From assembly GCA_036940085.1 (NCBI GenBank), contig JALLBK010000034.1, positions 1-33,222 of the forward strand: a DNA stretch of 33,222 bases. Reading direction: 5' to 3'. How positions within the stretch are numbered: the stretch's first letter is position 1; every line of letters starts with the position of its first letter. The DNA is from Discostella pseudostelligera (Eukaryota; Bacillariophyta; Thalassiosirophyceae; Thalassiosirales; Thalassiosiraceae). The notes under the pieces were generated by a model. The model saw only the letters and a program-made list of their open reading frames with translations, was not told the origin of the DNA and made no database searches. The translations under genes were made by a program, and so were the position numbers. Shown here piece by piece: positions 9,183-18,414 of this stretch.

Positions 9183-11255
9183 ATGGCGTCCATTCTCATG
9201 GGGCGTCATGACGATGGCTGCGCACGTGCCTCATCGTCGTCGTCGTCGTCGTCGTGGCGGCCGACCATTCAGGCGAAATCCCTACCGGCTGGGACCCGAC
9301 TTTATCCCTGGTCGCAATTATCATTCGTTGTCGCTGATGGTAGTTGTTTATCTCGTCATTCTGCTGTAAGAACACCAAGACGACATCATGCATCGCGAAT
9401 AGTTTCGAAGAAATACTTATCGTCCAGGAGAACTATCGCATCTGCTGCAGCTGCAATGCCACATCGTCAATCATCATCGACACTATCGTCGTCGTCGTCG
9501 TTGTTCAATGCTAACAATGACAATGGAGAACAATCCGTGGAATATCATGAGAATAATAATGATGAAGACGATGATGATGGCATCAATAACATCATGAATG
9601 GAGTATATCTCGATCAAGACACATACTTGCAAGCAGAAAATACATATCTTCGTTCCGATGGATCACTCAATCTGAGTGAGAGCAATCGGTGGGGAGTGCA
9701 GCGACCGCAGAGTATGGAGGGATCAACGACACTGCCCCCATCATCCTCATCATGGAAGAAGAAGCAGAAGAAGAACGCCTATCAAATGGCAGTGGAGGGG
9801 TTATTTTCTCCACCACCTCGCTACTCCTACTATTCAGACGATGAGGCTATCATGAGGGATGATGCATCTGTTGAGGATACACAGCAATTATCATCACAAT
9901 CTTTGCTATTATCGGACGAGGAACAATTCTATCAAGCAGTTATGGACATTGAAAATGGCCGAGGAGGAGGCGGCGGTAGCGGTAGCGGTAGCGGTAGGAA
10001 TGCCAATGACCAAAGTGCAGTAGTCGATCCAGAAGTATTGCATCGACAGGTATTTGCCGAAGAAGAAGCCTACCTTCAACAGAGTGCGGATTTTCGTAAT
10101 GCGTTGAACTCGCTCTTCACTGACAACAAAAATACTAATGAGAGCCCAATGGCCAAGGGTCGACGTGAGATCATTGAACAGTACAATGAACGGGTATTGA
10201 GCGACTTGATGAAGGAGATTGATGAGATGGAAGATATGGCACTTTCGAGAGAAGATGCGATCATGGGCATTTTTGCCCAGGATATCAGCATGGATGCTGG
10301 TAAATCGTCAACTCTGGCAAATAGTGATAATACACCTGTGAGGAAGGGTGGTCCTGTATCATGTTCTAAATGTGGCCTACGAGTGACCCCGGATATGATA
10401 CAACGCGCTGCATTGATGAAACAAAAACAACAACGTGCAAAGGGTTCGATTGATGAGTTGATATTGTGCTCTGCATGCTATGGAAAGCAATTTGTTACAA
10501 AAGAGGCAGAGTTGCGTGTTCCTGCTTCCGAGTTTGCTTCGTCGTTGAGAATGTTCGAGAAGAGGAATACTCGATTATCGTCAAAGAACGAAGTTTACAA
10601 TAGTAGTGGGAGAAGCCGGAGCAAAGAACGTGTTGGTAATGGTGGACAAGGAAGAAGCAACAACATCCAAGGGATTAGTACGGAATCATTATTCGATGTT
10701 CCCAAGGGAATACCATCATCGCAAAGTGTAGCAGACGACGCGGCACCGAAAAATACACCAATCATCAATACTACCAGCAGATCTTCTTCCTCCTCCCCTA
10801 CTAGAACAACGTCGTCGTCTGATTATCGTCAACAAAGATTCCTTCGAAGATCTTCATCGCGAATATTGGGAGGGGCCGAGCTCGCGAAACGAATGCAACA
10901 ACGAGAGTCCGAAGTATCACAGGGTGGTGGTTTGGACGATGTGAAACATTCAACTTCTGATGGCACTGAGCGGTCGTTCATGGTGGAGGCCACTGAAAGA
11001 AAAGCATCCGTCACTAATCGAGGAATGAGACAGCCACATAAAACAATGAAGGACGAGGAGGAGTCGGTGGATGATGCTAATTATGCTGTTAATTCTATCT
11101 CGGGTGATTATGAGGTACCTACAATCCTCGTGAAGACCGACAATGATGAAGAGGAACGATCTCTTGATTATCATTGGGTGAAAGTTGAGGATCCTAGTAC
11201 GAAAAGATCATTTTATTGGAATACCGAAACTGGTGAAATGAAGAGGTCGGAGTAA
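9183..11255 (+). CDS. Unknown protein with a CxxC-CxxC zinc-binding-like pair and a C-terminal WW-like segment
   Basis: I do not recognise this 690-residue protein. The first 100 residues are rich in Ser, Arg and Ala and poor in acidic residues, as in an organelle-targeting leader. An acidic, Ser-rich region follows. Residues 325-365 look like a helical acidic segment. Cys394/Cys397 and Cys429/Cys432 form a CxxC-31-CxxC pair that could bind one zinc ion. The last 31 residues contain HWVKVEDP and FYWNTETGE, matching the first Trp and the aromatic-Asn-Thr-Gly-Glu part of a WW domain. The protein stops before the second conserved Trp and the final Pro. The start ATG at 9183 is preceded by the G-box cluster. 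The 3' end is convergent with family copy 3. Confidence 0.65.
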   Translation: MASILMGRHDDGCARASSSSSSSSWRPTIQAKSLPAGTRLYPWSQLSFVVADGSCLSRHSAVRTPRRHHASRIVSKKYLSSRRTIASAAAAMPHRQSSSTLSSSSSLFNANNDNGEQSVEYHENNNDEDDDDGINNIMNGVYLDQDTYLQAENTYLRSDGSLNLSESNRWGVQRPQSMEGSTTLPPSSSSWKKKQKKNAYQMAVEGLFSPPPRYSYYSDDEAIMRDDASVEDTQQLSSQSLLLSDEEQFYQAVMDIENGRGGGGGSGSGSGRNANDQSAVVDPEVLHRQVFAEEEAYLQQSADFRNALNSLFTDNKNTNESPMAKGRREIIEQYNERVLSDLMKEIDEMEDMALSREDAIMGIFAQDISMDAGKSSTLANSDNTPVRKGGPVSCSKCGLRVTPDMIQRAALMKQKQQRAKGSIDELILCSACYGKQFVTKEAELRVPASEFASSLRMFEKRNTRLSSKNEVYNSSGRSRSKERVGNGGQGRSNNIQGISTESLFDVPKGIPSSQSVADDAAPKNTPIINTTSRSSSSSPTRTTSSSDYRQQRFLRRSSSRILGGAELAKRMQQRESEVSQGGGLDDVKHSTSDGTERSFMVEATERKASVTNRGMRQPHKTMKDEEESVDDANYAVNSISGDYEVPTILVKTDNDEEERSLDYHWVKVEDPSTKRSFYWNTETGEMKRSE

Positions 11256-11385
11256 TCATACGAAAAGTCAATTTTGAGGGGCTGGAGAGACATTAACTTT
11301 CGTGTTCGCAGTTACACGAGCGCGCACGCTGACTTTACTGCAATCGTCGTTGTGTGTAGATGCATTCGTTATTTTATAAAACGGA

Positions 11386-11712
11386 TTATTCCAATATGAG
11401 CGACGGGTGCACCTCCCATGATACTCTTGTTCGACGACGATTGTACGTTGGAGTGTTGTTGGTGATGGCGCGAGAATCGCTTGATGCAGGCCCACGGCGA
11501 TGGTTCTCCAATATTTCATCGTTGATAGAATGAATGGTTTGATCGAGACCAAGTAACAAGCTCATCCGTCGTTCTTGACTTGAGTAATAGGAAAATGCGT
11601 TGAAGACTTCTTTGCTGGGATGGATCATATTGCTCTTGGTATCATTAGATCCTCCATCATATGTCTTGGTTGGGACGGAGATGATTGTCTTTTTCATGCT
11701 GGATGATTGCAT
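11386..11712 (-). CDS. Small protein of the YDGG/FSYYSS/RVSF family, copy 3
   Basis: This 108-residue protein begins MQSSSMKK. Its blocks are PTKTYDGGS at 14-22, NAFSYYSSQERRMSLLLG at 38-55, and RRRTRVSWEVHPSLI at 92-106, followed by a two-residue tail. The aromatic after RVS is Trp instead of Phe. RRMS at 48-51 is a basophilic kinase-like site. It shares extra linker features with copy 4 (KSN, then HP, then SSQE and a DQ-I stretch), so copies 3 and 4 form one branch. Its upstream DNA contains two tandem duplications with ACGCGT and GACGTC elements. The function is unknown. Confidence 0.7.
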   Translation of the reverse strand: MQSSSMKKTIISVPTKTYDGGSNDTKSNMIHPSKEVFNAFSYYSSQERRMSLLLGLDQTIHSINDEILENHRRGPASSDSRAITNNTPTYNRRRTRVSWEVHPSLILE

Positions 11713-11953
11713 TATTCGTTAGTATTGTAAAATTATGAACACATTGAATTGCAGTGCACGACTATGTAATAGATGTTATCAATTATAGTAGGTACTCGAA
11801 TGTTTTTGCTAGTTAACTGTAGAACGTTGTTTATTCTGCTGTGCAATAATTTGGGTGGGATTGGTGGCGGCGAATCTTCGAACCGACCGTGCTCACCCGA
11901 GAGATAACGCGAGCTGTCACGCCATGACGACAAAATATCCAAGCGGTCAATTA

Positions 11954-12076
11954 CAATTACGCTTACATGCGAACTGGAAGTGGCAACGTGCGTTTCAAGT
12001 ATTGTCGACGTGACAATAACGCGTTTGTGCGACCTGGAAGTGGCATGTGCGTTTTCAAGTTCCGTCGACGTGTGAC
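11954..12076. repeat. Tandem duplication, unit about 60 bases
   Basis: The two adjacent copies are 11954-12013 and 12014-12076. They share the order CAATTACG or CAATAACG, then CTGGAAGTGGCA, then GTGCG, TTCAAGT, and GTCGACGTG followed by GAC. The second copy carries ACGCGT at 12019-12024, absent from the first. It lies about 240-360 bases upstream of the copy 3 start codon. Confidence 0.65.
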
Positions 12077-12109
12077 AAAAACTTCTTGAGAGAGATGGGT
12101 AACGAGATT

Positions 12110-12374
12110 GGCAATGTGTGGTTGTGTTGACATCGACGTCATCCTCTCTCACTCTCTCCTTTGTCGTTCCGGATATTGCAGCCTGAACAAAACCGCGTGT
12201 TAATTCTATCTGGCTGACGCGTCGGATGGATTGAACGAGAGAGGCAATGTGTGGTAATTAGTTGTGTTGACATCAACGTCATCCTCTCTTACCCTCTCCT
12301 TTGCCGTTCCGGATATTGCAGCCTAAATAAATCACGATTTAATTCTAGCTGGCTGACGCGTCGGATAGATTGAA
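12110..12374. repeat. Tandem duplication, unit about 130 bases
   Basis: The copies are 12110-12235 and 12243-12374, offset by 133 bases. Shared segments in order are GGCAATGTGTGG, GTTGTGTTGACATC, CGTCATCCTCTCT, TTCCGGATATTGCAGCCT and GGCTGACGCGTCGGAT. Each copy holds an ACGCGT (12217-12222 and 12356-12361), and the first holds GACGTC at 12135-12140. The copies differ by scattered substitutions and a small insertion, so the duplication is not very recent. Confidence 0.7.
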
Positions 12375-12621
12375 AGATTTGCTGGTAGGTGTGAATCTTT
12401 TATTACTCAGAACTGGACAGATTCAGAAGATAATATCAGCAGTAGGCATCGATGCCTCATTCTGCACCACATTGTGAATCTTGAGGCAGAACCTCCTGGC
12501 TTTACCTCCTTTTACCTCGGGTGGAAATCAATGTCCAAGGCTCAAACGATCATCTATTCAATTCACTCGGGCGCCTCTCTCCACTCTATCCAATCATATC
12601 ATGGTTATCTTTCACACTCAA

Positions 12622-14109
12622 TTATCCACTCCGTACATTTCGCAAGGCAAATATTCGATCTACATCGCATCCATTTAATTCCATCAAGTACCCAGGATGC
12701 AGTATCGAGCAGTGCGCAGCGGCATCGTAGCCATTTAGAACGTCATCACTCACAACATGGTGCTGGTTGCTGCATCTGCCACAGCGAGATACTATTTTCA
12801 TGACAGGTACTTTCCTTCTCCGATATCCTTCTCGTTGATCACCACCTCCACCACCATCTACAGGCAGTAAAAATCCCATCGCCTGAGCTTCATTCAATGA
12901 TTGTGGTTTGACCACATTGTACGCAATGTCCATGAGCAATCCCTCCACGGCTATCCTCGAAAGAAAGCAGACGCGCAGATTTGCATTTTTGATGATACGG
13001 CGTACAGCGTGCCTCTTCCCCTCACGCAATACAATGTCAATGAGGGCGAAATAACTATCATCAGAAGAGTGTTGCGTGGGTAGTCTACCCGCATCGAGGA
13101 CTGTACAGTTCTCAAATGGAAAATATGCCTTTTGCGACGTAACGGAAGTGGCGGTGGGTACCCGATTACCACATTCGATCATCTCAACAATCAAGTCGGC
13201 AAAACTACGATGATAGACGGTTTCATTCCATCGTCGATCTCCAGCATCGCCCTCGGCGAAACAACCGCATTCTTCTTCAACTGCTTCAGTGCAATGAGTT
13301 CTATTGGACAAAGACATCATTATCCTCCCATACCCGCTCCCCCGAACAACAACTCGGTATGTCTTCTGTAGCCCAAAGTCAGGATCGCACAGCAGCCTAG
13401 AGAATGAGCCATCGTTCGTCAAAAATAATAGACCCTCCGATTGTTCATCGAGCCTTCCAACAGTTTGGATTGGTGATAGCGACCAATCATCATTTCTCCC
13501 ACACTCGTTTTCAAATACATTGCAATCGTCATCGCTGCTACCGCAATTGACATTGTCCAACAACGAACATACTCCCGACGACGACGATGATGAAACTGGT
13601 AGATCAATATTCGAGAGCCAGTCAGAAATCAACACTACATCCTCTCGATCAATGCCCTCATTCCGCAGATTGGAACAAACGACACCACGTGGTTTGTAGC
13701 ATATAAAGTAGCGAGGATATGCAATGCGTAATCGAGCAGTAGTGAATATTGGCGTCTTTTGCAATTGATTTTTCTCATCTCCATCTTCATCATTGCATAT
13801 ATTGTTATTATCTTCATTGTCCCCATCTGCGGTGCAGAATGACACTTCAATTTTGTCCTGATATCGGCAGACAAGACGATGGCAGCTACACTCTGTGGTG
13901 CCATTCACCAATACTTTACCGGACAGGATGAGTTGACGCGAAGATAACGAGCTAAAACTAGCGCCGTTGATGTAGCACTTGGGCAGCGCATCGTCGGCGA
14001 GGGAGGAGAGCGCCACAGCCACATCGAGCGGGAGAGGATTGCGTCGATAATCGAGGAATCGCGGTGCATTCTTCTTCGTCGGCGGCGGAGTCGGCGGCGA
14101 CGGTGGCAT
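12622..14109 (-). CDS. RsuA/RluB-type RNA pseudouridine synthase
   Basis: This 495-residue enzyme is expected to convert a uridine in rRNA to pseudouridine, probably in an organelle given the bacterial type. Residues about 55-92 resemble an S4 RNA-binding domain (LILSGKVLVNG, then QDKIEV). The catalytic domain starts at YPRYFICYKPRGVV (131-144), and its signature GRLDEQSEGLLFLTNDG lies at 218-234, with Asp221 as the predicted catalytic residue. LREGKRHAVRRI near the C-terminus is the usual basic G-x-x-x-Q/H-x-R-R motif. Acidic, Ser- and Asn-rich inserts at about 95-120 and 172-210 make it longer than bacterial homologues (about 230-290). The frame extends upstream to 14184 only through a GTG, so I chose the ATG at 14109. 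Target site and compartment are not visible. Confidence 0.85.
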   Translation of the reverse strand: MPPSPPTPPPTKKNAPRFLDYRRNPLPLDVAVALSSLADDALPKCYINGASFSSLSSRQLILSGKVLVNGTTECSCHRLVCRYQDKIEVSFCTADGDNEDNNNICNDEDGDEKNQLQKTPIFTTARLRIAYPRYFICYKPRGVVCSNLRNEGIDREDVVLISDWLSNIDLPVSSSSSSGVCSLLDNVNCGSSDDDCNVFENECGRNDDWSLSPIQTVGRLDEQSEGLLFLTNDGSFSRLLCDPDFGLQKTYRVVVRGSGYGRIMMSLSNRTHCTEAVEEECGCFAEGDAGDRRWNETVYHRSFADLIVEMIECGNRVPTATSVTSQKAYFPFENCTVLDAGRLPTQHSSDDSYFALIDIVLREGKRHAVRRIIKNANLRVCFLSRIAVEGLLMDIAYNVVKPQSLNEAQAMGFLLPVDGGGGGDQREGYRRRKVPVMKIVSRCGRCSNQHHVVSDDVLNGYDAAAHCSILHPGYLMELNGCDVDRIFALRNVRSG

Positions 14110-14487
14110 AGAATATTTTATGCTGCCGGATCCATGCCCAAAATGATGTGTCTGTTCACATTCACCTATCACCCATCTGTTCACCCCTTCCTCTCATTGA
14201 ACGGATGGGAAAGAATAGATCAATGGTTTCATGCTTCATAGGCATCGGGGCAGAGGCATCATATCAGGCGGGTGTCGAGGCGCCCTTTGATTTGTGTTTG
14301 TGTGGTTGGCTGCGGCCTGCGGCGGGCGTCGTCGGTGGATGGAGTGGGCTGAGGCCGGTGCTTATGACTTTTTTTTTTCGTCTTCCTCGCTGAATCTGCG
14401 ATGGAGGAGAAAAAAAAGACAGCATGTGATTGCAGCCGCCTTATGACTTTTTTTATTTGTGTCATGTGTCTGCATATTCGGCGACCA

Positions 14488-14549
14488 TTTGGCGGCCTTG
14501 TACGGTGTGTTTCCCCGCCATTTTCTCCTTGAAGTTATTTCCCGCCATA
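14488..14549. promoter_or_regulatory. GGCGG/CCCGCC (E2F-like) element cluster
   Basis: TTTGGCGGCC starts at about 14488, TTTCCCCGCCATTTTC lies at about 14510-14525, and ATTTCCCGCCATA at about 14537-14549. These match the element type seen in the TRAPPC12/TFIIE promoter. The cluster is about 380-440 bases upstream of the pseudouridine synthase ATG and about 80 bases before the ATG at 14629, so it may sit in a divergent promoter. Confidence 0.45.
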
Positions 14550-14628
14550 TCTTTGGCACATCAACCATCAACCTCGCTCTGCATCGCATGATCATGGCAT
14601 TGTTGGGAATGGCATAGCAATAGTAGCC

Positions 14629-14926
14629 ATGGTATTTCCCGTCCCGCTACCATCGCCTCAATATCAAGACTATGTCCATGCCCTCATTTCCCATCCGCTC
14701 GAATATTGTCCTGGCGGCACACATGCATGCAACAATCATATTATGATCATGATGGACGACACAAATTTTATGCTCTCGAACAAATTCTAAGTCTCGCATA
14801 GTTAGAGTAGATGTTGCATCGTATCATTATCATGTCCTTCCCAATCGCACTCTCGTATCACAACTATCGGCGGTCGTCGTCGAGGCTGATGATGTCGGTA
14901 CAGGTCTAATTCCCGAACGACTGTGA
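14629..14926 (+). pseudogene. Possible broken small gene (two overlapping frames)
   Basis: An ATG at 14629 opens a 53-codon frame beginning MVFPVPLPSPQYQDYVHALI, which ends at the TAA at 14788-14790. The frame shifted by one base is open from 14753 to the TGA at 14924-14926. It reads like protein, with RIVRVDVAS, VLPNRTLVSQLSAVVVEADD and GTGLIPERL. The frames overlap and no usable GT donor lies between them, which suggests a frameshifted gene or a sequencing error. I do not recognise the product. Proximity to the E2F-like cluster gives weak support for a real promoter. Confidence 0.25.
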
Positions 14927-15631
14927 AAACTGAAATCTGACGCGGGCATTATTTTGTTGTTTGCAAATCTGCAGGTTTGACGATTGCATCTCAATCTCAC
15001 TCTCGAGTGGATCTACTGGTGTATGTTGCATGAATACATGGTAAATGGTAAACTCTTGCAGTGCATATTGGGCTTGTTGTAACGAGCTCGCACGGTTCAA
15101 TGAAAAGTTGGGAATATGAAGGTAGGAAAGTAATGAATATACTCTAGGCATGATGGAACCACGGAAAATCTTTTTGGTTGGTTCACGATACACCGCGACT
15201 GTGCGGTAGAAAAAATGCGTGATTTATCCATTGACAATGTTCAATATTTGATGCTCAATTACTAGTTGTACATTCCTAAACTAAATTTCCATGATCATAC
15301 CTCGCGACAACAAAATATGCTTTAAGCTAAAGGAGGATCTACAAACGTTTCTTTCGTTTTAAAAAGAATTCAAGGATAATCTCAGGTAGCCGTTTCTATT
15401 ATCGTTTTACTCGAATCAGAATCTAGGAAAATGAAATTCAGAGGCGCATCCTACTGACACATGTCACGTTCGATGTACAGTGTACAGGGCTTGGAGATCG
15501 ACGTGCTATGATGTCCGAGCGGAGTTCAGTACATCATTTGCCCGCACACCTCCACACACACATCATGTAGAGCATAAAATACAAAATCGCCTTGTGTACT
15601 GATGATTCGTTCTCTTAGTGGCGGAATAGAT

Positions 15632-15988
15632 TTACACCGCAAAAATGAGGGATGGATGCACCTCATACGATACTCTTGTTGTTCGACGATATGATGGTGC
15701 TCTGTTGTGTATGCGAGTTTCACAGGATGTTGTAGCACGACGGCGACGGCGGATAGTCTCATCTACATGTTGTGTGTCAGACTGACGGATGGCTTGATCG
15801 TCGCGACTTAACAATGAGGCATATTCTTGACTTGAGTTGTAGGAATGTGCATCGAAGTTGTCCTTGCAGGGATGGAACATGAATTTATTGCTCTTGGAGT
15901 TATGGGCACCTCCATCATATATCTTGGTTGAGACGGGGACAGCCGTCAATTCCGTGCTGAATGATTGAATTGTTCGACTGCAATTCAT
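15632..15988 (-). CDS. Small protein of the YDGG/FSYYSS/RVSF family, copy 4 (divergent)
   Basis: This is a 118-residue protein if started at the ATG at 15988 (MNCSRTIQSF). The frame is open to 16144, but the extra 52 residues have no match in other copies. Blocks are STKIYDGGA at 20-28, FDAHSYNSSQEYASLL at 45-60, and RRTTRVSYEVHPSLI at 101-115. The central block has His and Asn where others have Phe and Tyr, and the aromatic after RVS is Tyr. A run of Arg at 80-84 is unique to this copy. It groups with copy 3 by its KSN, HP and DQAI linker features. It is the most diverged intact copy and may be under relaxed constraint. Confidence 0.6.
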   Translation of the reverse strand: MNCSRTIQSFSTELTAVPVSTKIYDGGAHNSKSNKFMFHPCKDNFDAHSYNSSQEYASLLSRDDQAIRQSDTQHVDETIRRRRRATTSCETRIHNRAPSYRRTTRVSYEVHPSLIFAV

Positions 15989-16677
15989 GATAGTATGATG
16001 GATCGGCTGATTTATGCATCGGCTCTTCATATTGTGGTTTGTGGTGCGATCGTAGAATTCTGCATAGAAATAATGGGAAGCAATCGCGCAAAGCAATGGC
16101 ACGTGCATGCTCTCTGTGTCTGCGGCATGCGAATAACAACTCAACTGTCAACTTCCAAGAACATCGAATCTTGAACGCAGATTCGTCATTATTTTGCCGG
16201 TGGATGGGTTCTTCATATTGGAATGAATGGGGTCAGATGGCTCGTCACACAAACTTGAAGAGTTGAGAATCACGTGAGAACGAATTCTAGTTCCCACTAA
16301 AACTAAAAGATAATCATATGAAGATAGAAGACAGCATGTACCTGGCACAGGCACAGCTGGTTGCAAAGCCTATCTACCTCTCCAGAGGGTAAGATACCTA
16401 TGCAGCAAAAAGGTAGAGTAACACAGACATCGCTTCGACCCAGGAAAATGCTGAGCATGAATACACTATCGATTAGCGGATTCTATTATTTTTCTTGGTT
16501 GATTGCGAGTTCAGAGATTCGTTTTCTATCTTGCGCTAGCTTTTTCAAGACATATCATACGTTGTTGCGTGTTTGTTCCGTCATTACAGAAACAGTGCGC
16601 TCGCAAATTAGCTGATTGTAACAAGTTTGACGGCATGTTGCCTGATCGCTTCCTCACTCTATTTAGTGCCTAAAACT
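15989..16677. other. Intergenic between copy 4 and CCDC25; nothing recognised
   Basis: This is upstream DNA of copy 4 and downstream DNA of the CCDC25 gene, both on the minus strand. The open frames present (for example 16039-16266 and 16361-16615 on the plus strand) have no domain or family motif. I see no GGCGGGAA element, repeat or RNA gene. Confidence 0.4.
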
Positions 16678-17616
16678 CTACATGAAATCATCCTCAAATT
16701 CTTCTGCGGCGGTTGTATCTTCAGTAGCATTCATGTCTATGCGTATTGTGTTTCGACGAACGACATGGAATATTAAAAGTTGTGTGTGAGAGATATGAAC
16801 ATCAATGAAGTGATTGTTGGATTCAGTGGATATGAACAAAACAAACGTTGCTGAAAGATATTCTTTGTTTGTCTCGAGCTTCATTTCTCCAATATGGATA
16901 TATTTTCCGATTGATGCTGGTCGTTCTGTTTGCGTACGGGTTCAGTTGTTGTTTTTCCACCCCCCTACAACAACAACCGTAACCATGGATGTATCAGAAA
17001 GATCATCAATAGAAACGAAACATGACATACCTGAATTACGAATCATATTCTTATCTTTCATAATACGATCATACGATCGCTCCTCTCGTTCTCTGGCCAA
17101 TCGAACCTCCTCGAGACGTTTTGCCTTCTCCTCCTCCCTCCGATATGCCTTCTTTTGTGCTATTATTTCTCTATTGCGCTGTTCTTGTTCCTTGGCCAAA
17201 TCGGGATATAAGTCTTGCTTCGTTTTTTCAATCTGTCGAACGATTGTATTATTCTTCTCGACTTTGGTACGACGGACATTTTGTGGACGATGATATCCCA
17301 CCGCTCCATCGACCATATCGTTTGTCTTTTTGAGATTTTGCCATCGGGTGTAGACGACATATACAAATGACTGTTTGCATCCCACAATACTGTTGGCTTT
17401 GACGAGAGAACAGCAATCAAGTAGACAATCGGGAGGAATGTCATCCAATGTCATACCGGGCTTGAGACGGAGGTACACATGGGCAGAACTGAGATCATCG
17501 ACGTGGAACCAGCAGTCCTCCGGAAGGCCGTATTTGATTAGAGATTCATTTTCGTATTTGTCTTTACCCATGTAGATTGTGTATTCTCCGCATCGTGTTT
17601 TGAAGTAGTAAACCAT
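16678..17616 (-). CDS. CCDC25: CCDC25 homologue (NFACT-R domain protein), two exons
   Basis: Exon 1 is 17031-17616 and exon 2 is 16678-16736. The 294-base intron has the donor CAG/GTATGT and an acceptor in GCATAG/ACATG. The spliced product has 214 residues, against 208 for human CCDC25. It begins MVYYFKTRCGEYTIYMGKDK and continues with WFHVDDLSSAHVYLRLKPG and LVKANSIVGCK, the conserved NFACT-R core. A charged coiled coil follows (about 125-190), and exon 2 supplies the acidic end EEFEDDFM, like DSDEFM in human. Reading through the intron would replace this tail with unrelated residues. The start ATG at 17616 aligns with the family start. NFACT-R domains relate to the RNA- or ribosome-associated NFACT proteins; human CCDC25 has also been described as a DNA sensor. 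The role here is unknown. It is divergent from the DUF2358 gene. Confidence 0.9.
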
Positions 17617-18414
17617 GATCGTAATTTGTAGGAGTAGTTGGCAGTGTGTGGTTGCGTCGGTGGTGCACTTATCTCGATAGTAGCGCGGCGGCAGTCAAGG
17701 TCAAGATGTTCATGTGGTTTGCTTGCTTTTATTTTAGCTTGGTGTTGGTGGTGGATGGATTTTGGTGGAAGTGAAGTGGCGGGAAGTCAGCACGCAGATC
17801 TTACTGTTCCTCTGTAGAAACCAATTTCTCGCGTTTGAATGAGTCTCAAAATCAAATTTCAAAATTACTTCCACCGGATGAAAATACGTCCTCTCGGATC
17901 AGTACTTAAGTATGTAGATTTCGTAATGATTCCTCAGTCAATAATCTTGAAGAATTTCTCGCGTTTGAATGGGTTCTCAAATTTCAAAATTAAAATTTGC
18001 GCCGTCTCGGACTCGGAATTTGTATGTAGATAATGTATTGATTCCCGCCATTTTCTCCGCAGGCTGACGTGGTCGAAAGAGACTCTGGTCGAAGAGGGAC
18101 GGAAGATGGAGAGAGAACTTCGACGTCGCGAACTCGACGCAGAGAGAAGAAGAGCGCTGACATCGCATCGCGTCTGCTTGCGTCACCACTGACCACAGCC
18201 ACAGCACGCGACTCTTCAATAAGCAGCATCTGCAGCAATCCCATCTGCCATAATACTCCTATCTAATACATACTCCTATTCAGAGCAATCCAATTATTCA
18301 GCCTCATTGATCCTCGTGCTCATTAGTTTATTCATCATCGACCCGCGTCCTCATTGACAATCCTCAATCGAAGCGGAAAGAGCAACAACAAAGGCGAACA
18401 ATAGCATCGGGACA
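17617..18414. promoter_or_regulatory. Divergent intergenic region with GGCGGGAA elements
   Basis: This 798-base region separates the CCDC25 and DUF2358 starts. GGCGGGAA lies at 17778-17785, about 160 bases upstream of CCDC25. The reverse-strand form TTCCCGCC lies at 18042-18049, followed by ATTTTC. A diverged direct duplication lies between them at 17824-18044. The last 200 bases before the DUF2358 ATG have no other clear element. Promoter function is inferred from position. Confidence 0.45.
17824..18044. repeat. Diverged direct duplication of about 100 bases
   Basis: The copies are about 17824-17932 and 17954-18044. Both begin ATTTCTCGCGTTTGAATG, continue with TCTCAAA and AATTTCAAAATTA, share CTCGGA, and end TATGTAGAT, AATG or AATGTATT, then GATTCC. 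The second is shorter through small deletions and runs directly into the E2F-like TTCCCGCC, which the first lacks. Confidence 0.6.

Larger units (their letters stand above)
11713..12621. other. Intergenic upstream of copy 3, with two tandem duplications
   Basis: About 0.9 kb between the start of copy 3 (minus) and the 3' end of the pseudouridine synthase gene. It contains the two tandem duplications listed separately at 11954-12076 and 12110-12374. An open frame at 11733-12152 on the minus strand runs through the repeats and has no protein character. The right part (12375-12621) shows nothing recognisable. Confidence 0.45.
14110..15631. other. Gene-poor stretch with E2F-like sites and frame-broken coding-like sequence
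   Basis: About 1.5 kb between the pseudouridine synthase start and family copy 4. It includes T-rich tracts near 14370 and 14450, GGCGGGAA-type elements (14488-14549) and a possible broken gene (14629-14926), both listed separately. A minus-strand frame at 14906-15193 begins at GTG and has no recognisable features. I see nothing in 15194-15631 beyond the 3' flank of copy 4. Confidence 0.4.

Noticed and set aside
11733..12152. 139-codon minus-strand frame upstream of copy 3
   Set aside because: It runs through two tandem DNA duplications and changes frame relation between repeat copies, so its protein repeats are a by-product.
14906..15193. 95-codon minus-strand frame containing MQSSN and ARVRFQF
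   Set aside because: At first sight it recalls the small family (MQSS, RVxF). It begins at GTG, lacks the YDGG and FSYYSS blocks, and has no E-x-H-P-S-L after RVRF.
15989..16144. 52-codon upstream extension of copy 4
   Set aside because: No other family member has matching residues, and the ATG at 15988 gives a length like those of copies 3 and 5.
16942..17030. Read-through C-terminus of CCDC25 in the single-exon frame
   Set aside because: A good donor at 17030 and an exon at 16678-16736 restore the acidic C-terminus known in the family, so the read-through tail is intron sequence.
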